From Tubiluchus corallicola (taxonomy: Eukaryota > Priapulida > Priapulimorpha > Priapulimorphida > Tubiluchidae), in NCBI GenBank assembly GCA_030141605.1, contig JAQGDQ010000087.1:124001-188000 (forward strand): DNA of 64,000 nt, written 5' to 3'. A program made the position numbers and the translations under genes. This document shows positions 23,581 to 36,132 of this stretch, in pieces. Below the pieces are notes generated by a model. The model was not told the DNA's origin and did no database searches. It worked only from the letters and a program-made list of their open reading frames with translations. How positions within the stretch are numbered: the first letter of the stretch is position 1; every line of letters begins with the position of its first letter.

Positions 23581-24167
23581 ATTTACTACAATAGAAAGTT
23601 TGTTGTTTTAGTTTCAGGGCAAATGAACTTTTCTTCAGTACTGTATAAACTGAACAGACCAATATAATATTAAACATTTATAGTATATGTATTCTGGGTT
23701 AATGTCCTTTTCTAGGATGTTATCATAATGTGTCCAGCATGAAATCTAATGTAAAAGCAGAGAAATACTTGATTAAACATTTGCTCATGTATACAGTTGA
23801 AATTGGACTCAACACTGTCAATACACATACATTCAAATTCGCCACCGTTCAAAGCAAGTGCGATTTTAATATTTGAATAACATTTCAAGTTGATTGACAG
23901 CGTCTCAGTTACTATTTGCTAAAACTTCCGCAGCGTTTTGCTTAATGATTTTCCTTTTTTATTTTCAAGACGCATAGTATTAGCATATCTTCATTACTTG
24001 TTTACTGCGTGTCTCGCAATTAGTAAGACAGCAAGATAATGATTTTTCTTTCAAATTTTTGAGCAAACTGACATCTATACTGTTTTGAGGATTTCTTTGC
24101 CTATTATTGAAATATTTGCATTTCACTGTAAAGAAAGGTTACAATTTCAGCTTATACATGACATTAC

Positions 24168-24475
24168 ATAGAATATATAGTAGACCTGTACTGCACTGCA
24201 TTGCACTGTTCTGTACTGCATTGCATTGTATTGTGTTGTGTTGCAGTGCATTATCTATTGATGTAATGTCATGCATAAGATAAAATTGTGTAGACTATGG
24301 AATAGACTTGTACTGTACTGTACTGTACTGTGCTGTACTGTACTGTACTGTGCTGTACTGTACTGTACTGTACTTCACTGCACTGCACTGCACTGTACTG
24401 TTCTTAAGTGGATTGCATTGTATTGTATTATGTTGTGGGGCATTATCTATTGATGTAATGTCATGTATAAGCTAA
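24168..24475 (+). repeat. Duplicated ACTGT pentanucleotide array
   Basis: Two units share the same frame: ATAGTAGACCTGTACTG or ATAGACTTGTACTG, then an array of TGTAC/TGCAC pentamers, then CATTGCATTGTATTGT, then ATTATCTATTGATGTAATGT and CATG(C/T)ATAAG. The first unit spans about 24178-24284 and the second about 24298-24475. The second has the longer array (about 24308-24400). The apparent YCTVL-rich open frame is a by-product of the repeat. Confidence 0.8.
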
Positions 24476-24479
24476 TATT

Positions 24480-26820
24480 CAATCAGTTTTATCCTTAGTA
24501 GCTGAGTTGCAGTACCTTCGTGATTGTGGTTCAATATTCCCTGCTTCCGCCAGCTCCACTTGATATTCTTAACTTTGTCTGTTTTCTTTCAAACTTTTTG
24601 CTCTTATCATCTTGTTAAGGCTTGTTTGAAAATAGTTTTTTAGTCTTGACAGAACGGGACGTTACCCGGGACTTACCCCGCCGTGAAATTGAAACGTTCG
24701 ATTAATCTTTAGTTTTCTATAAACAGTTATTGGTTGCTGGTGCTTACTGACTCGGTTTCACTTTTCCAAAGTATGCAAACGGATTGATAATTGCTTGTAT
24801 GTATAAGATACACGCTTGCACTATACCCTTACTACAGCAGCAGCTGAGTGTAGCTGCTGGCTTGAAGTGGCTTCCGACTTGCCAGATGTCATGCATTTTT
24901 CCCTTTCACCCTGCATCCCATGTGTGCCGCGCTTCAACAGGGAATCCCTGAAGCAAAAGAATACATTTCTGGATTTAAGAATTCCCCGTGGAGCCATTAT
25001 AAATAATTGTGGGATACGCCTAATCGCGTGTTTAATAAGCAACGTGAGTCACAATAACAGGTCTTTTTAAGATTGCCACGTCGTGATTATTTCGCGTTTG
25101 CACAATCATACGCACGCATTTACGCTGTGTAAATCGCAATTCCAAAATTAATTTAATGATAGTCCAGTACTTCGAAAATCGAAATTTATATTCGAAGCAT
25201 GGAAACTACGAGCCTCCTATTTCTTAAAACATTAAGTGTTTTAATGCAGAAATATATAAAGCGCAATATTGTCCGCTGTTTCAACAAACTTTATTTTGAA
25301 GCAACGGACTTCAAAACATACCTAGTCTACAATGTTTTTGTTTATATTATTTATTATTTCTTTTTATTTTGAAATTCTGTTAGGCTCTCATCTTGAAGTT
25401 ATGGAGATAAGGATGTTTACATCAGTTATGCGTTTGCAATGTCATATAAACATAAATTATATGGAACAGATATGGGCCTGAAGAAATGCCACGGAATTTG
25501 TTAACATATGTATATGGTCGATTTGATTACCAGCTAAAAAAACTAACTATGACGTGCCTGAACCTTTTTTTAACTTTAACTGATTGAGTAAATCCTGCAA
25601 TATAGTCAATAAACGTAAACTTTTAAACGATTAGACTTCATTTGACTGATTTAATGTTTGTTATATGCCCAAAAACAACGAGCGGATTTTGTCACCAAAT
25701 ACATAATTATATAAGTCTTGAAAACTTGTGTTAAATGATGAGTGAATGTGCATGACTTGCTGAAAATATTTACTGCAGCATGGTATTTCGGTTCTGTGTG
25801 GTTATATTCTGCTATCGTACAGCTCTTTGCCTGGATACAGTGAATTCGCAAATACATGTTTATTGTTTCTGTAATTGCATTTTAACACCGACATTTTTCG
25901 CAAAGAGCTGAAAATTCAGTCTTTTCAACGAAAAGTTAAGGAGTTAGTTAGAAGGATGAGAAAAGTTGCGTTATTATAAGTCTCAGGTCTGCTGTCTATG
26001 TATTCACCTCCACCCCTCCCCCCAAATATGATATTTCACTAAATTAGTGCAAAGGCAGGTAAAGATTTTCTTATCTTTCACTACTTTATTGAAGGTATTA
26101 TTCTAAAATTTATACAGGATGTTGAATTTGTATGTTGTGCAGACCATTTTAAGACTCAACGCACTGTATACTTCGTGGATATGTTACTGTAGTAATTTTG
26201 CTTGGCCACTAATTGTTTTATCTTGTGTAAGCACTGCTCCTTAGCCAAATTAACATGAAATGGATAGCTACTGGACAGCGGTAATTCGAGATAACTAACC
26301 AACCGGACACTCGAACAGTTTGCGAACGTGTCTGTCTATCATATCAAACCCAACACGATATTATCTAGGCCGAGTAAATAGATTACGCAGCATCAGTGAG
26401 ACTCTAGTTGATCGAAAGTGCATATCATGGTTTATCAATGGCGAGAGGACTTCGTTAAATCTCAAAATCTCAGGCAGCAACGACTAACATACTTGTTAAC
26501 GAGATCATGTATTATAGACTCATTTACCTAAATGGTTATGTATTACCGTGATCAGTTTTGGTAATATATCTTGTTTTAAAGAAAATGGTCGCATTTTAAA
26601 CCGTTAGTATTTTAATATTCCAAATTGCCGGTAAATAGCCTCGTTACTAATTTTTCTTTGTTTTTGGTCTTAACTTGGTCTTTGCCGACTATTGTTAATT
26701 CTTAAATTTATGCCTACTTCTTATAGTTTTTTTGTTTGTAAGTATTTTGCAGTAATTAATTTGTCTGCAAAGAAGCACCGGTATTTAGTTTACTGCTTTC
26801 TTTACTACAAGAATTTCAGG
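24480..26820. other. Noncoding intronic stretch
   Basis: No exon recognised. A GC-richer patch around 24640-24710 and another around 24830-24960 are open in short frames but have no splice context or recognisable motif. Confidence 0.4.
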
Positions 26821-26824
26821 AAAC

Positions 26825-27195
26825 ACCGCGGAAGGGGGTTTTCCGTTTACACGCTTTGCATGCGGTGAATGTGTTGAAGTCTGTCAATATTTGCCACTCG
26901 AGTCATGCAAATCGCAGATTTTGCTCGATAGCTTATAGTAAAAAGGTTCTCTCCGGCGGTGCGTAGTTTCACATTATCGACGCGTTGTCACGCGGCTATT
27001 GTTCGCGTCGTTAAAGCACTTGTCCCCATTCTTTCCCCGGGCTCGAATAAACACATCATTTTAGCCGTTAGCTGAAGAGTTTTAATACGTGTATTGTTTA
27101 CGCCCGTGCATTACGGTTGAAATTGCGTGAAGCCTCGCAGTTGCCGGAATCGATAGAACGAGCGAAGAAGCCGCGTAAAAAATAACAGCAGCGCC
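26825..27195. promoter_or_regulatory. CpG-richer island in the giant intron
   Basis: This stretch contains many CpGs in an otherwise CpG-poor, AT-rich intron (TCGACGCGTTGTCACGCGGC near 26977, GTTCGCGTCG near 27000, GAACGAGCGAAGAAGCCGCG near 27157). It has no open frame with splice signals. A conserved enhancer or an internal promoter is a possible reading; nothing in the sequence proves it. Confidence 0.3.
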
Positions 27196-28578
27196 GTCGG
27201 GAAAAACTATTATGCGTGTCAGTTCCCAGGTCAGGGTCATAATTTAGTCTTTATGGCTTGATTTAATTGCATCGTACAGCATGGTGAAGGCGTGTGCTTT
27301 ATTGGCGCATTGAAAATTGGTATGCCACCAGCATTGCAGTAGTGGAGTAGTGACGAACAGCTACAAAAACCACACAATGGTTTCAGATGACTTTCTACTA
27401 AAAATTTCGTTTAAAATTTAAAAATTTTACGAATGGCTTTCTCCTAAATCACTATTTATTTGTTCCCTTTAGCATATTGTAATTGTGTTTCCTTTTATGT
27501 TTTTATGCTGACAGTACTTGTCGGCTTCACTCATTGCATTTTATACTGTATATTCTTGCATAAAATTATTCTAATCATTGCACCAGAACTAACTAAAAAT
27601 AAACTCGCCTTTTCCTAGTTTCGTGATTAATTCATGAGACAATTATCAGCCCTGGACATGGACACTGCAATACTCTTACTGCTATGCACGGTAGACAGTC
27701 TTTGGTTCTCAAGCAAATATTAAAGTTTAATTTTTTATACCGTGATTTTGTACAGTTATTATAATCTGTTTAAATTAGCAGCCTATTACGATATTCATTT
27801 GTATAATTATATAGATCTTGTTGTGCGATTTACAAAGTATTGTCCTTAACTAAAATGAGTAATATAGGAGTAAATATGTCGGAGATATCAAGATTAAGCG
27901 AAATCGTTTGGCATGATTACACGTCATAAGCACTGAAATGATGCAATATCCATCATTAAAGAATTTCACGTTTAACTGTCAGAGTCTAGAGTAAACTTCC
28001 AGGCCTCAGACGACAGCTAAAAGATCTGAGCAGCTAGTTTGAACGAAACCCTCCAGCTATTTCAATCTCATAAATTTCATCTGACGAGCGTCTTTGCCAT
28101 GAGAGTTGAAGAAACTTGAGCTATTCGTTTCATCAGGCCGATATTTGCATATATTATTTTCATGGGACGCCGATGTTTATTTTACGCAATGGATTATATC
28201 AATTCTCTCTAGTAGGCAAGAACCCAGGATTTACTCACCCTAACAGCAGTAGTAAACACAGTATAAAACACGAAACATTTACATACAAAATAATAACTGA
28301 ATTTTTTAACCACTTTAATTTTTGGTGCCAAATGTAAATATAAATTGAACAGTTTGACCATGCGAATTTTTGCACAGTAATCAACGCATCCTGTCTTAAA
28401 AACTACGTTTGAACTGCTTTGCTGCACAGCGGTTTCTATCCGTGACTGTTTTAATAAACCGTTTTCATTTCACATTTGTCGAGAACCGAAATTCTGCGAT
28501 ATCTTTTTATTAAACAGATGTTGGGAATATTTCTTTCTTGTAATGCATAACTTGTTATCATTTAAAAGCATATAAATT

Positions 28579-28650
28579 AGAAGTGGACTCGAACCCATGG
28601 CATTCTGGTTTTCGGGTAGCTATGCTAACAATTACGCCACAGAGATACTC
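28579..28650 (-). repeat. tRNA-derived module (SINE head or tRNA pseudogene)
   Basis: On the minus strand, TCTCTGTGGCGTAATTGTTA (D-arm / A box) is followed 33 nt later by TGGGTTCGAGTCCACTTCTA (a perfect-looking T-arm / B box). Total length is about 72 nt, the length of a tRNA. The head resembles arginine tRNA. The acceptor ends do not pair and the anticodon arm does not form cleanly, so it is a relic or a SINE promoter. Confidence 0.6.
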
Positions 28651-28773
28651 TGACTCGGAAATTTACACATAAACTCAACGAATAACCACACTCCACTCTG
28701 TATGAAGACCTAGTACGAAATCGTTCACATAAAGGCACAGAAGCAATACTAAATTTTAAGTCTGAAAAATTTT

Positions 28774-28852
28774 GCACCGCCACGGACTCGAATCAACTTA
28801 GTGGCCAGTTTGAACTCAGCGTTTTGACCGTAATACAGTATGGATACCGCTA
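28774..28852 (-). repeat. Second tRNA-like module, same orientation
   Basis: On the minus strand, ATCCATACTGTATTACGGTC is followed by TTGATTCGAGTCCGTGG, which contains a B box (GATTCGAGTCC). It lies about 125 bp upstream, in minus-strand order, of the module at 28579-28650. The two may be parts of one dimeric tRNA-SINE or two separate insertions. Confidence 0.4.
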
Positions 28853-28951
28853 TTACTACATATTACTAAAGTTACAGGAAAAAATCACGGTGAAAGTCAC
28901 GACTTTGGCTAGGAGTAAAGTCGCAGGAACAAACTCACTATTAATTTTGAC

Positions 28952-29008
28952 TGGGGTTATGGTTAGGATTAGAGGTTAAGGTTAGATTAGGGTTAGGGGT
29001 AGAGCTAT
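28952..29008 (+). repeat. Degenerate TTAGG-like interstitial tract
   Basis: GGTTATGGTTAGGATTAGAG, GGTTAAGGTTAGATTAGG and GTTAGGGGTAG form a roughly 50-bp run of imperfect GGTTA/TTAGGG units. The insect telomere repeat is TTAGG. Confidence 0.5.
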
Positions 29009-29049
29009 TTCTTTTTTCTGCACCTTTTTTCCTGTGACTTTATTACCTG

Positions 29050-29085
29050 AATTTATATATAAACTTTATTTTAAGTGGATAGACA
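29050..29085 (-). repeat. Retroelement 3' tail, family A
   Basis: The minus strand reads TGTCTATCCACTTAAAATAA then AGTTTATATATAAA, the same junction and tail as at 17462 and 36465. Confidence 0.45.
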
Positions 29086-29089
29086 TACA

Positions 29090-32000
29090 ACAGTAATATT
29101 ATTGATCGGAAATTTTCAACTGTGCAACAAACACATTTTAGTTAAATTCATATAGTATGGCCTATTTTTTCCTATATCACTGTTCTAGTTGCTATTTTTA
29201 TGATTGTTTACTATAGAATGGAAACAGATTCTGTCGCTCCCTTTTGCTGTTTTATTTCATTGACGTTAAAACGGATAAAATCAGAGTTTTTAGTTTGGTT
29301 CTGCTGCATTTGTAACAGTTAGCAGTGTTCTCGTGGCTGTGGCGATTACGCGTACAAAATGAATTGATGATTAATCTACGTGCTGAAACTGTGCTAAATG
29401 AGTAATTTCGCAAAAGCTTTGCATGTCACTGCATAAGTCACCTATAATATAACTTGTCAGAATTAATGAGTCTCAAAATGGAAATAGGCTTGTTCGCTTA
29501 CCGCCGCGCTTTTATTCGTGCAGTGATGTATGGTAGTACTAAGGGTTATTGGTAGCCACTATTACGATGTTTATAATAACGAACGTTGATTGATCAAGCT
29601 GTACTACATATTTACTGTGCTTTTATTATTTAAAGGCCTTTCGTCTATGCAGACTGCGAAAATTAAAATGCTTCATTTTACTGTACCATGCTTGCTCTGC
29701 ATATTTGTGGGTGACCTGTTCATTGGTTTTTTTGGTTATGTTTTACTTAGCTTTCGGTGACTTTTTTGTGCCTTTTTGGGGTTCTCAAAGCCTGTTGGTC
29801 CTTTGGTCCCTCACCCTAATGTTGTTGCCGCTGATCTATCAGCAGCTGTGGAGTTCTTGGTTAATGTTAGGGTATAGGTTAGAGTTCGGCGCGATTTTCC
29901 TTTAAAAAATTCATTTTTTGGTAGAGAAAAATCAGTTTATTGGAACCAGTTTGTGAGTCTTGAGCAAATAAGCTGAGAGATTTGAAAGTCGAGATCTGCT
30001 TGACGTGGACGACAGTGCTACAAAATGACCAAAAAAATTGTTCAGATGCCAGCTGAACGGTAGGCCATAGACAGAGTTTGAACACATTAAATGAATGTTA
30101 TTTATGTTGTTTATACAGGAGGCAGTAAAGTTGTCGCTACATTCGCTTGTCTACATTCTGTGCGTGATGTAGATGACGTATATGATTTTCAAGTCTTGAT
30201 GAGTTTCTTTACACTAATGAGCATTTGCGACTTTTACAGTTGGCGCAAGATCAAGAAGAATGTGAGATGTTTGAAAAAAATTAATGGAAATCCGATTCTG
30301 TTAAAGTGTAATTTATGCATTTCTGTAATTAAATCATCACAAGAACGAAATCACAAAACCCTGAAAATTGCCTCCATGTGCGTTTGCGTCCATTTTAAAA
30401 CGCTTGCTTCAACTTGTCTGCGCTTAAATTTCGTCACAACTAAAGCAGAATGTGGTTTCCTGTTTACTGTGATACGAAACACGTGTTTGGCAATTTCTGG
30501 CCGTGTAGTCGCTCATTAAACGTTGTTTATTTTTAGGGGCCTTTATTTGTTTGCAATTGATATTTTAGTCTCAACGTTGTAGCTTGCACAAAGTATTAAC
30601 TTCTCACCCAGTCATCTCGACCTGTATATCCCGCCTCTACTAGAAACTGTAGCTTTTCTCAGGCTTTTCATACAAGAACATTTTTCGCAAATATTTTGCC
30701 GCATTTTCATATCCGTTTCCTAGGCCAGCAGAATGCCGAACTTTCGTATTTATTTAGTGCTTAACTAATCTGTGAATTTGACACCGAGTACGTGCATGTT
30801 CTCAGGTGCAGTTGAGCGCACAGGTGGGAGAATACCTGCGTATTACTCCTATATCCTATAATAAGTGCACGCATACATACAGACGTGATGACTTTTTGAG
30901 TTTGTACTTCCTCTTGTAATTTCACTGTTTTGGTCAAACTTTTTTCCTAAATGAACTTGTTCAAGTAACTGAACCTTTTTCATGTTCAAGGTTAAAGCTA
31001 ATCATGCCAAGTTCATTTTAATGCACATGAAGGCAATATCCACGCAGTTAGTATGCGTTAGGATTTTTTTACTAAACCAAATTAATTCCTCAGTAAATGA
31101 ATTATACCACGAAGTATGAAAATTCGCGCGTTTTTAAACTCGCATTTGCTTAAAATGAATGTTTGAATCAGATGTCCTATTTTTTCATATTTTTAAAATA
31201 AATAAACACACTATTATAGGGAAATAGTTGAGTATCCGTGACGTGTGTTTAGCAACCGAAGTTAAGCAGTATTGTTCTGTGGTAAATGTAGTTAGTAGAT
31301 AGATGGTCGACTAATAGAGGAATCCAAGCGATTTTGCTTGCCATAATTGCTTACCGCTATTTGTCTTGCTGGGAGAAGTTGTATGTGCATTCGAACGTGG
31401 CTAAAATGTCTCAGATGGTCCAGTATCTCATTGTAGCAGATTATCCTTCAATACGTTCCAGTTTTGCCACAACCGTCTACATTATCCGCTGTTCTGTGCT
31501 GCATGTCAATTCGCAGTGCGCAAAATTAGTTTTCATGTCAAAATTTTTCATTAGAAACAGAAGTGAACGTATTTTGTGTGTATTAGTGTTTTTTGTCTAA
31601 TTTTTATGATTTTTTCAAATTTTATAATAATATAAACAAAATTTTGCATATGATGCATTGCATTTTTAAGGCAAGCCTGATTTACCGTTTTTCAATCGCA
31701 GCGAGCTAAAGTAGCAATGTACTTGTGTATATTACTAGCGACCAATTTTTAAGGGGTCATTTCAGATTTAAAAGATATCATTTCATCAGTCCAGCAAACT
31801 GCTGGAGATAATTCTTTGCCTGGTCAACAGTGGTTCGAGGTCTCGGAACTGGCTATAGCCAGCACTCATTGTTTGAGTAAATTCCTTCAATGCAAAGGTC
31901 AATATTGCAGCACGCATATTGTACCTGTTATTTGAAGTGAAGATACAGCACGTACTAAATGAGGAGGCAGGACTATATTTTGTGATCCTTTGAGAAATTA

Positions 32001-32685
32001 AGTGTGGTTATCTTTCGCATTATTTGTGCAACTTTGCTGACTTTGGTTCCCAGTGTGTGCTTACTGCCTACACCTACAATTAAATACAGTTTTATTAATT
32101 AAATTGCATGCCCGAGACGCTGACTGGAAGCACCCCTTCATGACCCCTGCATGATTTTCTTCAATCGCCTGCACGAGTACTGCATTCCATGGAGGACATA
32201 GTTTGTTTGTCAGCACTTAATGCCATGCTTTTTGCCCCACCGGGTGAATACATTGTTACCCGAACAGTTGCTCATAGCATGTTAGTTTAGGCACACAAGT
32301 AGTAAATACTCTGTTTTTGAAATCAGCGGATCTATACCAACCATAAAAATTAAACCAAATTTCAGAAAAATAGTACGTGTATACTAATTTTAAATTTCCT
32401 ATTGCAAATTAGTTAATAAAATATATATGCACATACTCGGTGTCACAATCATCTACCTGTCAGTATTGAAATTTTATTTTAAATTAAAGTTCACTGTTTA
32501 CATTTCATTTTTGAGTTACATAAGCTGAGTGGAAAACAGAAATTTCAAACACATTAGATCATCTGTACTTTAAAACTGTTTTTACACTCTTCAAAAGTGT
32601 AAGGTCTTCTGAATTGTGGCTGTTTGTGCATGCCATCAAAAGAATAATGGTGGTGCAGTGCCCGTCGTCATTGCCTCGACACTGC
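29090..32685. other. Noncoding intronic stretch
   Basis: About 3.6 kb. The longest open frame (30091-30519, 142 codons) has Cys/Val/Phe-rich, low-similarity composition with no domain, no start context and no splice pairing, so it is not called as a gene. Nothing else was recognised. Confidence 0.4.
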
Positions 32686-32689
32686 GCCT

Positions 32690-33125
32690 AGCGGCCATCC
32701 ACGTATAACGATATCAAGTTTAGGGTAAGTAAGTGGCAGGAGACGTGATAACGCCATTATAGCGCAAGGCAGGTAGATGATTTAATCATGATATCGTTAT
32801 CTGATTTCATGCTTTTTTCAACTTCACACGGCGGTTGTAATCGGCCGTGAGGAGGAGGAAACCTGCAGAATGAGTTCAGTGAATTGGGGGTGCCACCCCC
32901 TCCACCGCCGATGCTAGTAGAATCCCCTGATGGTTTTCCGTTAATTAACACAATGACGTTGTTGCCTTGGGAGGAGGAAGAATAAAATGTACAAAAACCT
33001 ACGTTGGTGTTATATCGATATCAACATAAGGGGGTGGGGCATATGATAACACCACTATAACGCAAGGTAGGTACGTCCTCGAAATCGGCCGAAAACTTGA
33101 TATCGTTATATGTGGATGGCCCCCT
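32690..33125. mobile_element. MITE with GGCCATCCAC...GATATCAAGTTT inverted ends
   Basis: The left end GGCCATCCACGTATAACGAT continues into ATCAAGTTT (32692-32720). The right end (about 33095-33123) is its near-perfect inverse (AAACTTGATATCGTTATATG, TGGATGGCC). An inner block, GATAACGCCATTATAGCGCA (32747), is repeated in direct orientation as GATAACACCACTATAACGCA (33043). It has no coding capacity. A hAT-like origin is possible but a clear target duplication is not visible. Confidence 0.75.
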
Positions 33126-33129
33126 ACTG

Positions 33130-34235
33130 CAAATGAAAGAGTTGACAACCTAGTCGAACTATGAAAGATAGAGAGTCTAAACATACTGTAAATTAAATAC
33201 AATAGCTTAGAACCCATAGAAAAATGTCGCGGATGCACGCCTAGTCCTTTTTTATATTTGCACCTTGTAGCAAAACAAAGCGATGGATTTTAATAGTGCA
33301 TTTACAGTTTAGTTGAAATTCGATCAGTCATTGGCATGAAAAAACTCCCTTGCTTGCATTCCTTGATTGTGTACGCCTCAACAACTTCTCTTGTTTTTCT
33401 CTCTCTGAATTTACCGTCTTTGTCACTCACTTCCCTGTAATTTTATGTTGGCAAATTTTTGCACGCTAGGAAGCCGTACAGTATGCATTATACACATTAT
33501 CATGCAATTTTTGAATGGAGCTGCAAATTTTCTGGGCATTTCCCATGAGTTGCTTATAATGTCACAGCAGCAGATAGATCGGTCTTACCTTGGGACGAAG
33601 CAATATAAAAGTTACTTGTATATGCGATGACTTAATGCTTTTAGTAACCTGTCAGTAGTACTCCATAATGTTGGAACGTGTAACAATACAACTCTAGGTG
33701 AATATTTACTTAGGTATTTTGTTACATGTTTTAATGCTTTTTATGTAAAAATTTTACTTATAATTTGGTCTGTTTTTACCAACTTTTCGTTTTTAGCCGA
33801 CCTGAAAGTTGACTTAAAATAAAACTCGTTCTCTGAAGCAACAGTGATGTATGTATGCACTTGTATACAATATACATTTATTTGCACGTACGTGTATACA
33901 ATACAAGTGTTCTGCTTGCTTATGTTGCGGCTGCATTCACAATTACGCAATGAGTGGATAAGTTTTTGATGTTTGAGATGGAGTCGACAAAAAGCAGGAA
34001 CGCTATAACCACTTGAACTTCTTCCCTTCGCTCAAACCATGCTATTAAGATTCGTTTAGTTTTTCTCCCCGTGTCTCTTGTATTTTGGTGTAGAAGGGTT
34101 GTTAGCGTTTGTTTGAGTGTGCTTTGTAATCCCCTTCCGTTGCGGTAGTAGTAATCACTGCATGCCTGCCGCTGAGCGGCTTTCTTCAGCTCCTAATGGC
34201 TTCTAATATAGACAAATTGTTAAAAATTGGTTGTA
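33130..34235. other. Noncoding intronic stretch
   Basis: No exon or repeat family recognised. Confidence 0.4.
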
Positions 34236-34239
34236 GGAG

Positions 34240-34440
34240 ACTAATTGCATTGACACGCAATCGTTTTCGATTCGTCTAATTACCGGAAGTGCTGTCTGCG
34301 CCGCGCGTCGGATGCGTCCGATTTTTCCGGCACTTCGTCGCCCTTTATAATTTTTTTCCCGCGTATTACATCTCCACCTGGCCCCTGGTAATTACCCGAT
34401 AAGTGACCTTTGCTTGGTGGTTGCTGAATTAAAAATCAGT
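34240..34440. promoter_or_regulatory. CpG-richer island in the giant intron
   Basis: It contains ATTACCGGAAGTGCTGTC (an ETS-type ACCGGAAGT site at about 34281), CGCCGCGCGTCGGATGCGTC, and a following TATAATTTTTTTCCCGCG. It is not open in any useful frame. It is a candidate regulatory element on composition only. Confidence 0.3.
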
Positions 34441-34444
34441 TTTG

Positions 34445-36045
34445 TCTAATTCGCTAAGGTTGTAATCCTTTTTAAGAAAGTTTTCTATTAATTTTAGGAC
34501 AGCCCATTGATTGTCCAGTCGCCTATAAAACATGCATATATATTCCTATAAATAACATGTTACACGAATTTAGTTAATGAATAAGCGAGGCAAGATTTTA
34601 GATGAACATCCTGAACTGGCAAAATGTCATTAATTTAAAAGATATTTATTAAAAGACAAGCGCAAAGTGAAACGAATGAAAAAGGTACAAACCAGCATTA
34701 CAACTCGAAAACTGGCACAGGGTTTATCACGTATGTGCAGAGTGAGTTGACCCCAAGACCGTTACGAAGTCCTCCGCCTAAATTCGTTCAGACGAGCATA
34801 CATGATTATCGTACATATATTCCATGCATGTGTTCTATTTCTTGAATGAGGTGGAATCATTTTGATAATTTCTAAGCTTTGTATCGAATTGGATTAAGTT
34901 TTAATAAAACAACAAACTAATGCTGCCTTCTAAAACTTTTACTTGTAATTTTAATCGCCTACACCAGAATTTCGTAAGACGTGTGCCTAATTAATTCGTT
35001 CTTATATGCGTGGCTAGGGTTATCTGACATTGTGATATAAACTACAAAAATTTGTATCGTTTCTGTGAATATCTGAAAAAAAACTCGTTAAGATTTAGCT
35101 GCACAAAATTTTGGTGGACATGTCCTTGACTCTAATAGTAAAATTGGCTTGGTTTAACAATTTGAAGTGAAGTGATTGTGTTGAAAATTGCATTTTGCTT
35201 TCACGCACTTTACATGAACATTTTCAATGAGATTTTTATCACATTTGCTAAGAAGTCGCTTCGCGTAAATGTGCGTAAAAGCACTAAAACATACGTTTGG
35301 AAGACTAATGTATATGGGATTTGTTTTCTATATATAACTGTTCAACGCACTCTTTTCAAAGGTACTTAAAACGTGAAATAAAATATGATGAAGAGAATTT
35401 TTGCTTCTCTTTAAAAGCTTGCCGAAGTTTCAACAATTTTTCTTTTTTTAAATGTTGTTTTTTCAAAGATTGTGATTGCCTGTCACTTTGTTACACTATG
35501 TTACACCGTCTCTGAGCTTAAGACTATGTGAGTCATACATACATCCAAAAACATAAATTCTGCTTATCATATGTTGGATCTATTAGCGCCTCTGATAATG
35601 AAATGTAAGTTAACCAATGGCGGCGGTCTTGATGAAATGTATTTTTTCTCAAATCGTATATATATATTTATATTTCAAATAGCATCCCAATATTGCTGCA
35701 TAATAATTTTTGTATTCTGTCCCTGTACTACATGCATGCACATGAAACAATACCAACAGTTTTTATTTGTGCAAATTGCGCCTGTAAAGATCCCAATTGT
35801 TGCTTGTATGTTGTAGGCCGCTGGTTAAAGCCTGTAGTTATATCAGTAACATTGTACATCTTCTAGTAAGTAAACATGTAACTGATTACTTCAATGTTTG
35901 TCAAAGCGAAATCCGTGTTTTTGTAAACATGTCGAATTTTTGTTGCACGCGCGACCTTGCTACAGTAGAAACTTTACTGAAGGCAGGAGTTGGTAAAAAA
36001 ATCATAATTTTGTCAATTTTTTTATTACAGGCACTTAAAAACATT
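34445..36045. other. Noncoding intronic stretch
   Basis: Short open frames only; no recognised domain, splice pair or repeat. Confidence 0.4.
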
Positions 36046-36050
36046 TATAG

Positions 36051-36132
36051 TTAAAATACCACAACTTTATCAAAACTTTTAGTTCCTAATTTCTAAATAA
36101 TTAAAAGTTTTAATGAAGTTGTGGTGTTTTAA
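36051..36132. repeat. Near-perfect hairpin, 33-bp arms, 16-nt loop
   Basis: The left arm 36051-36083 (TTAAAATACCACAACTTTAT then CAAAACTTTTAGT) pairs with the right arm 36100-36132 with four visible mismatches, all transitions that still allow G-U pairs in one strand. It may be a very short palindromic MITE (TTAA at both ends) or a miRNA-like precursor. Confidence 0.75.

Noticed and set aside
24271-24453. Open frame of repeated YCTVL/CTVLYC residues
   Set aside because: It is translation of the pentanucleotide array, without start or splice context.
30091-30519. 142-codon open frame, the longest in the window
   Set aside because: No recognised domain, biased Cys/Val/Phe composition, no promoter or splice pairing; consistent with chance in a 64 kb window.
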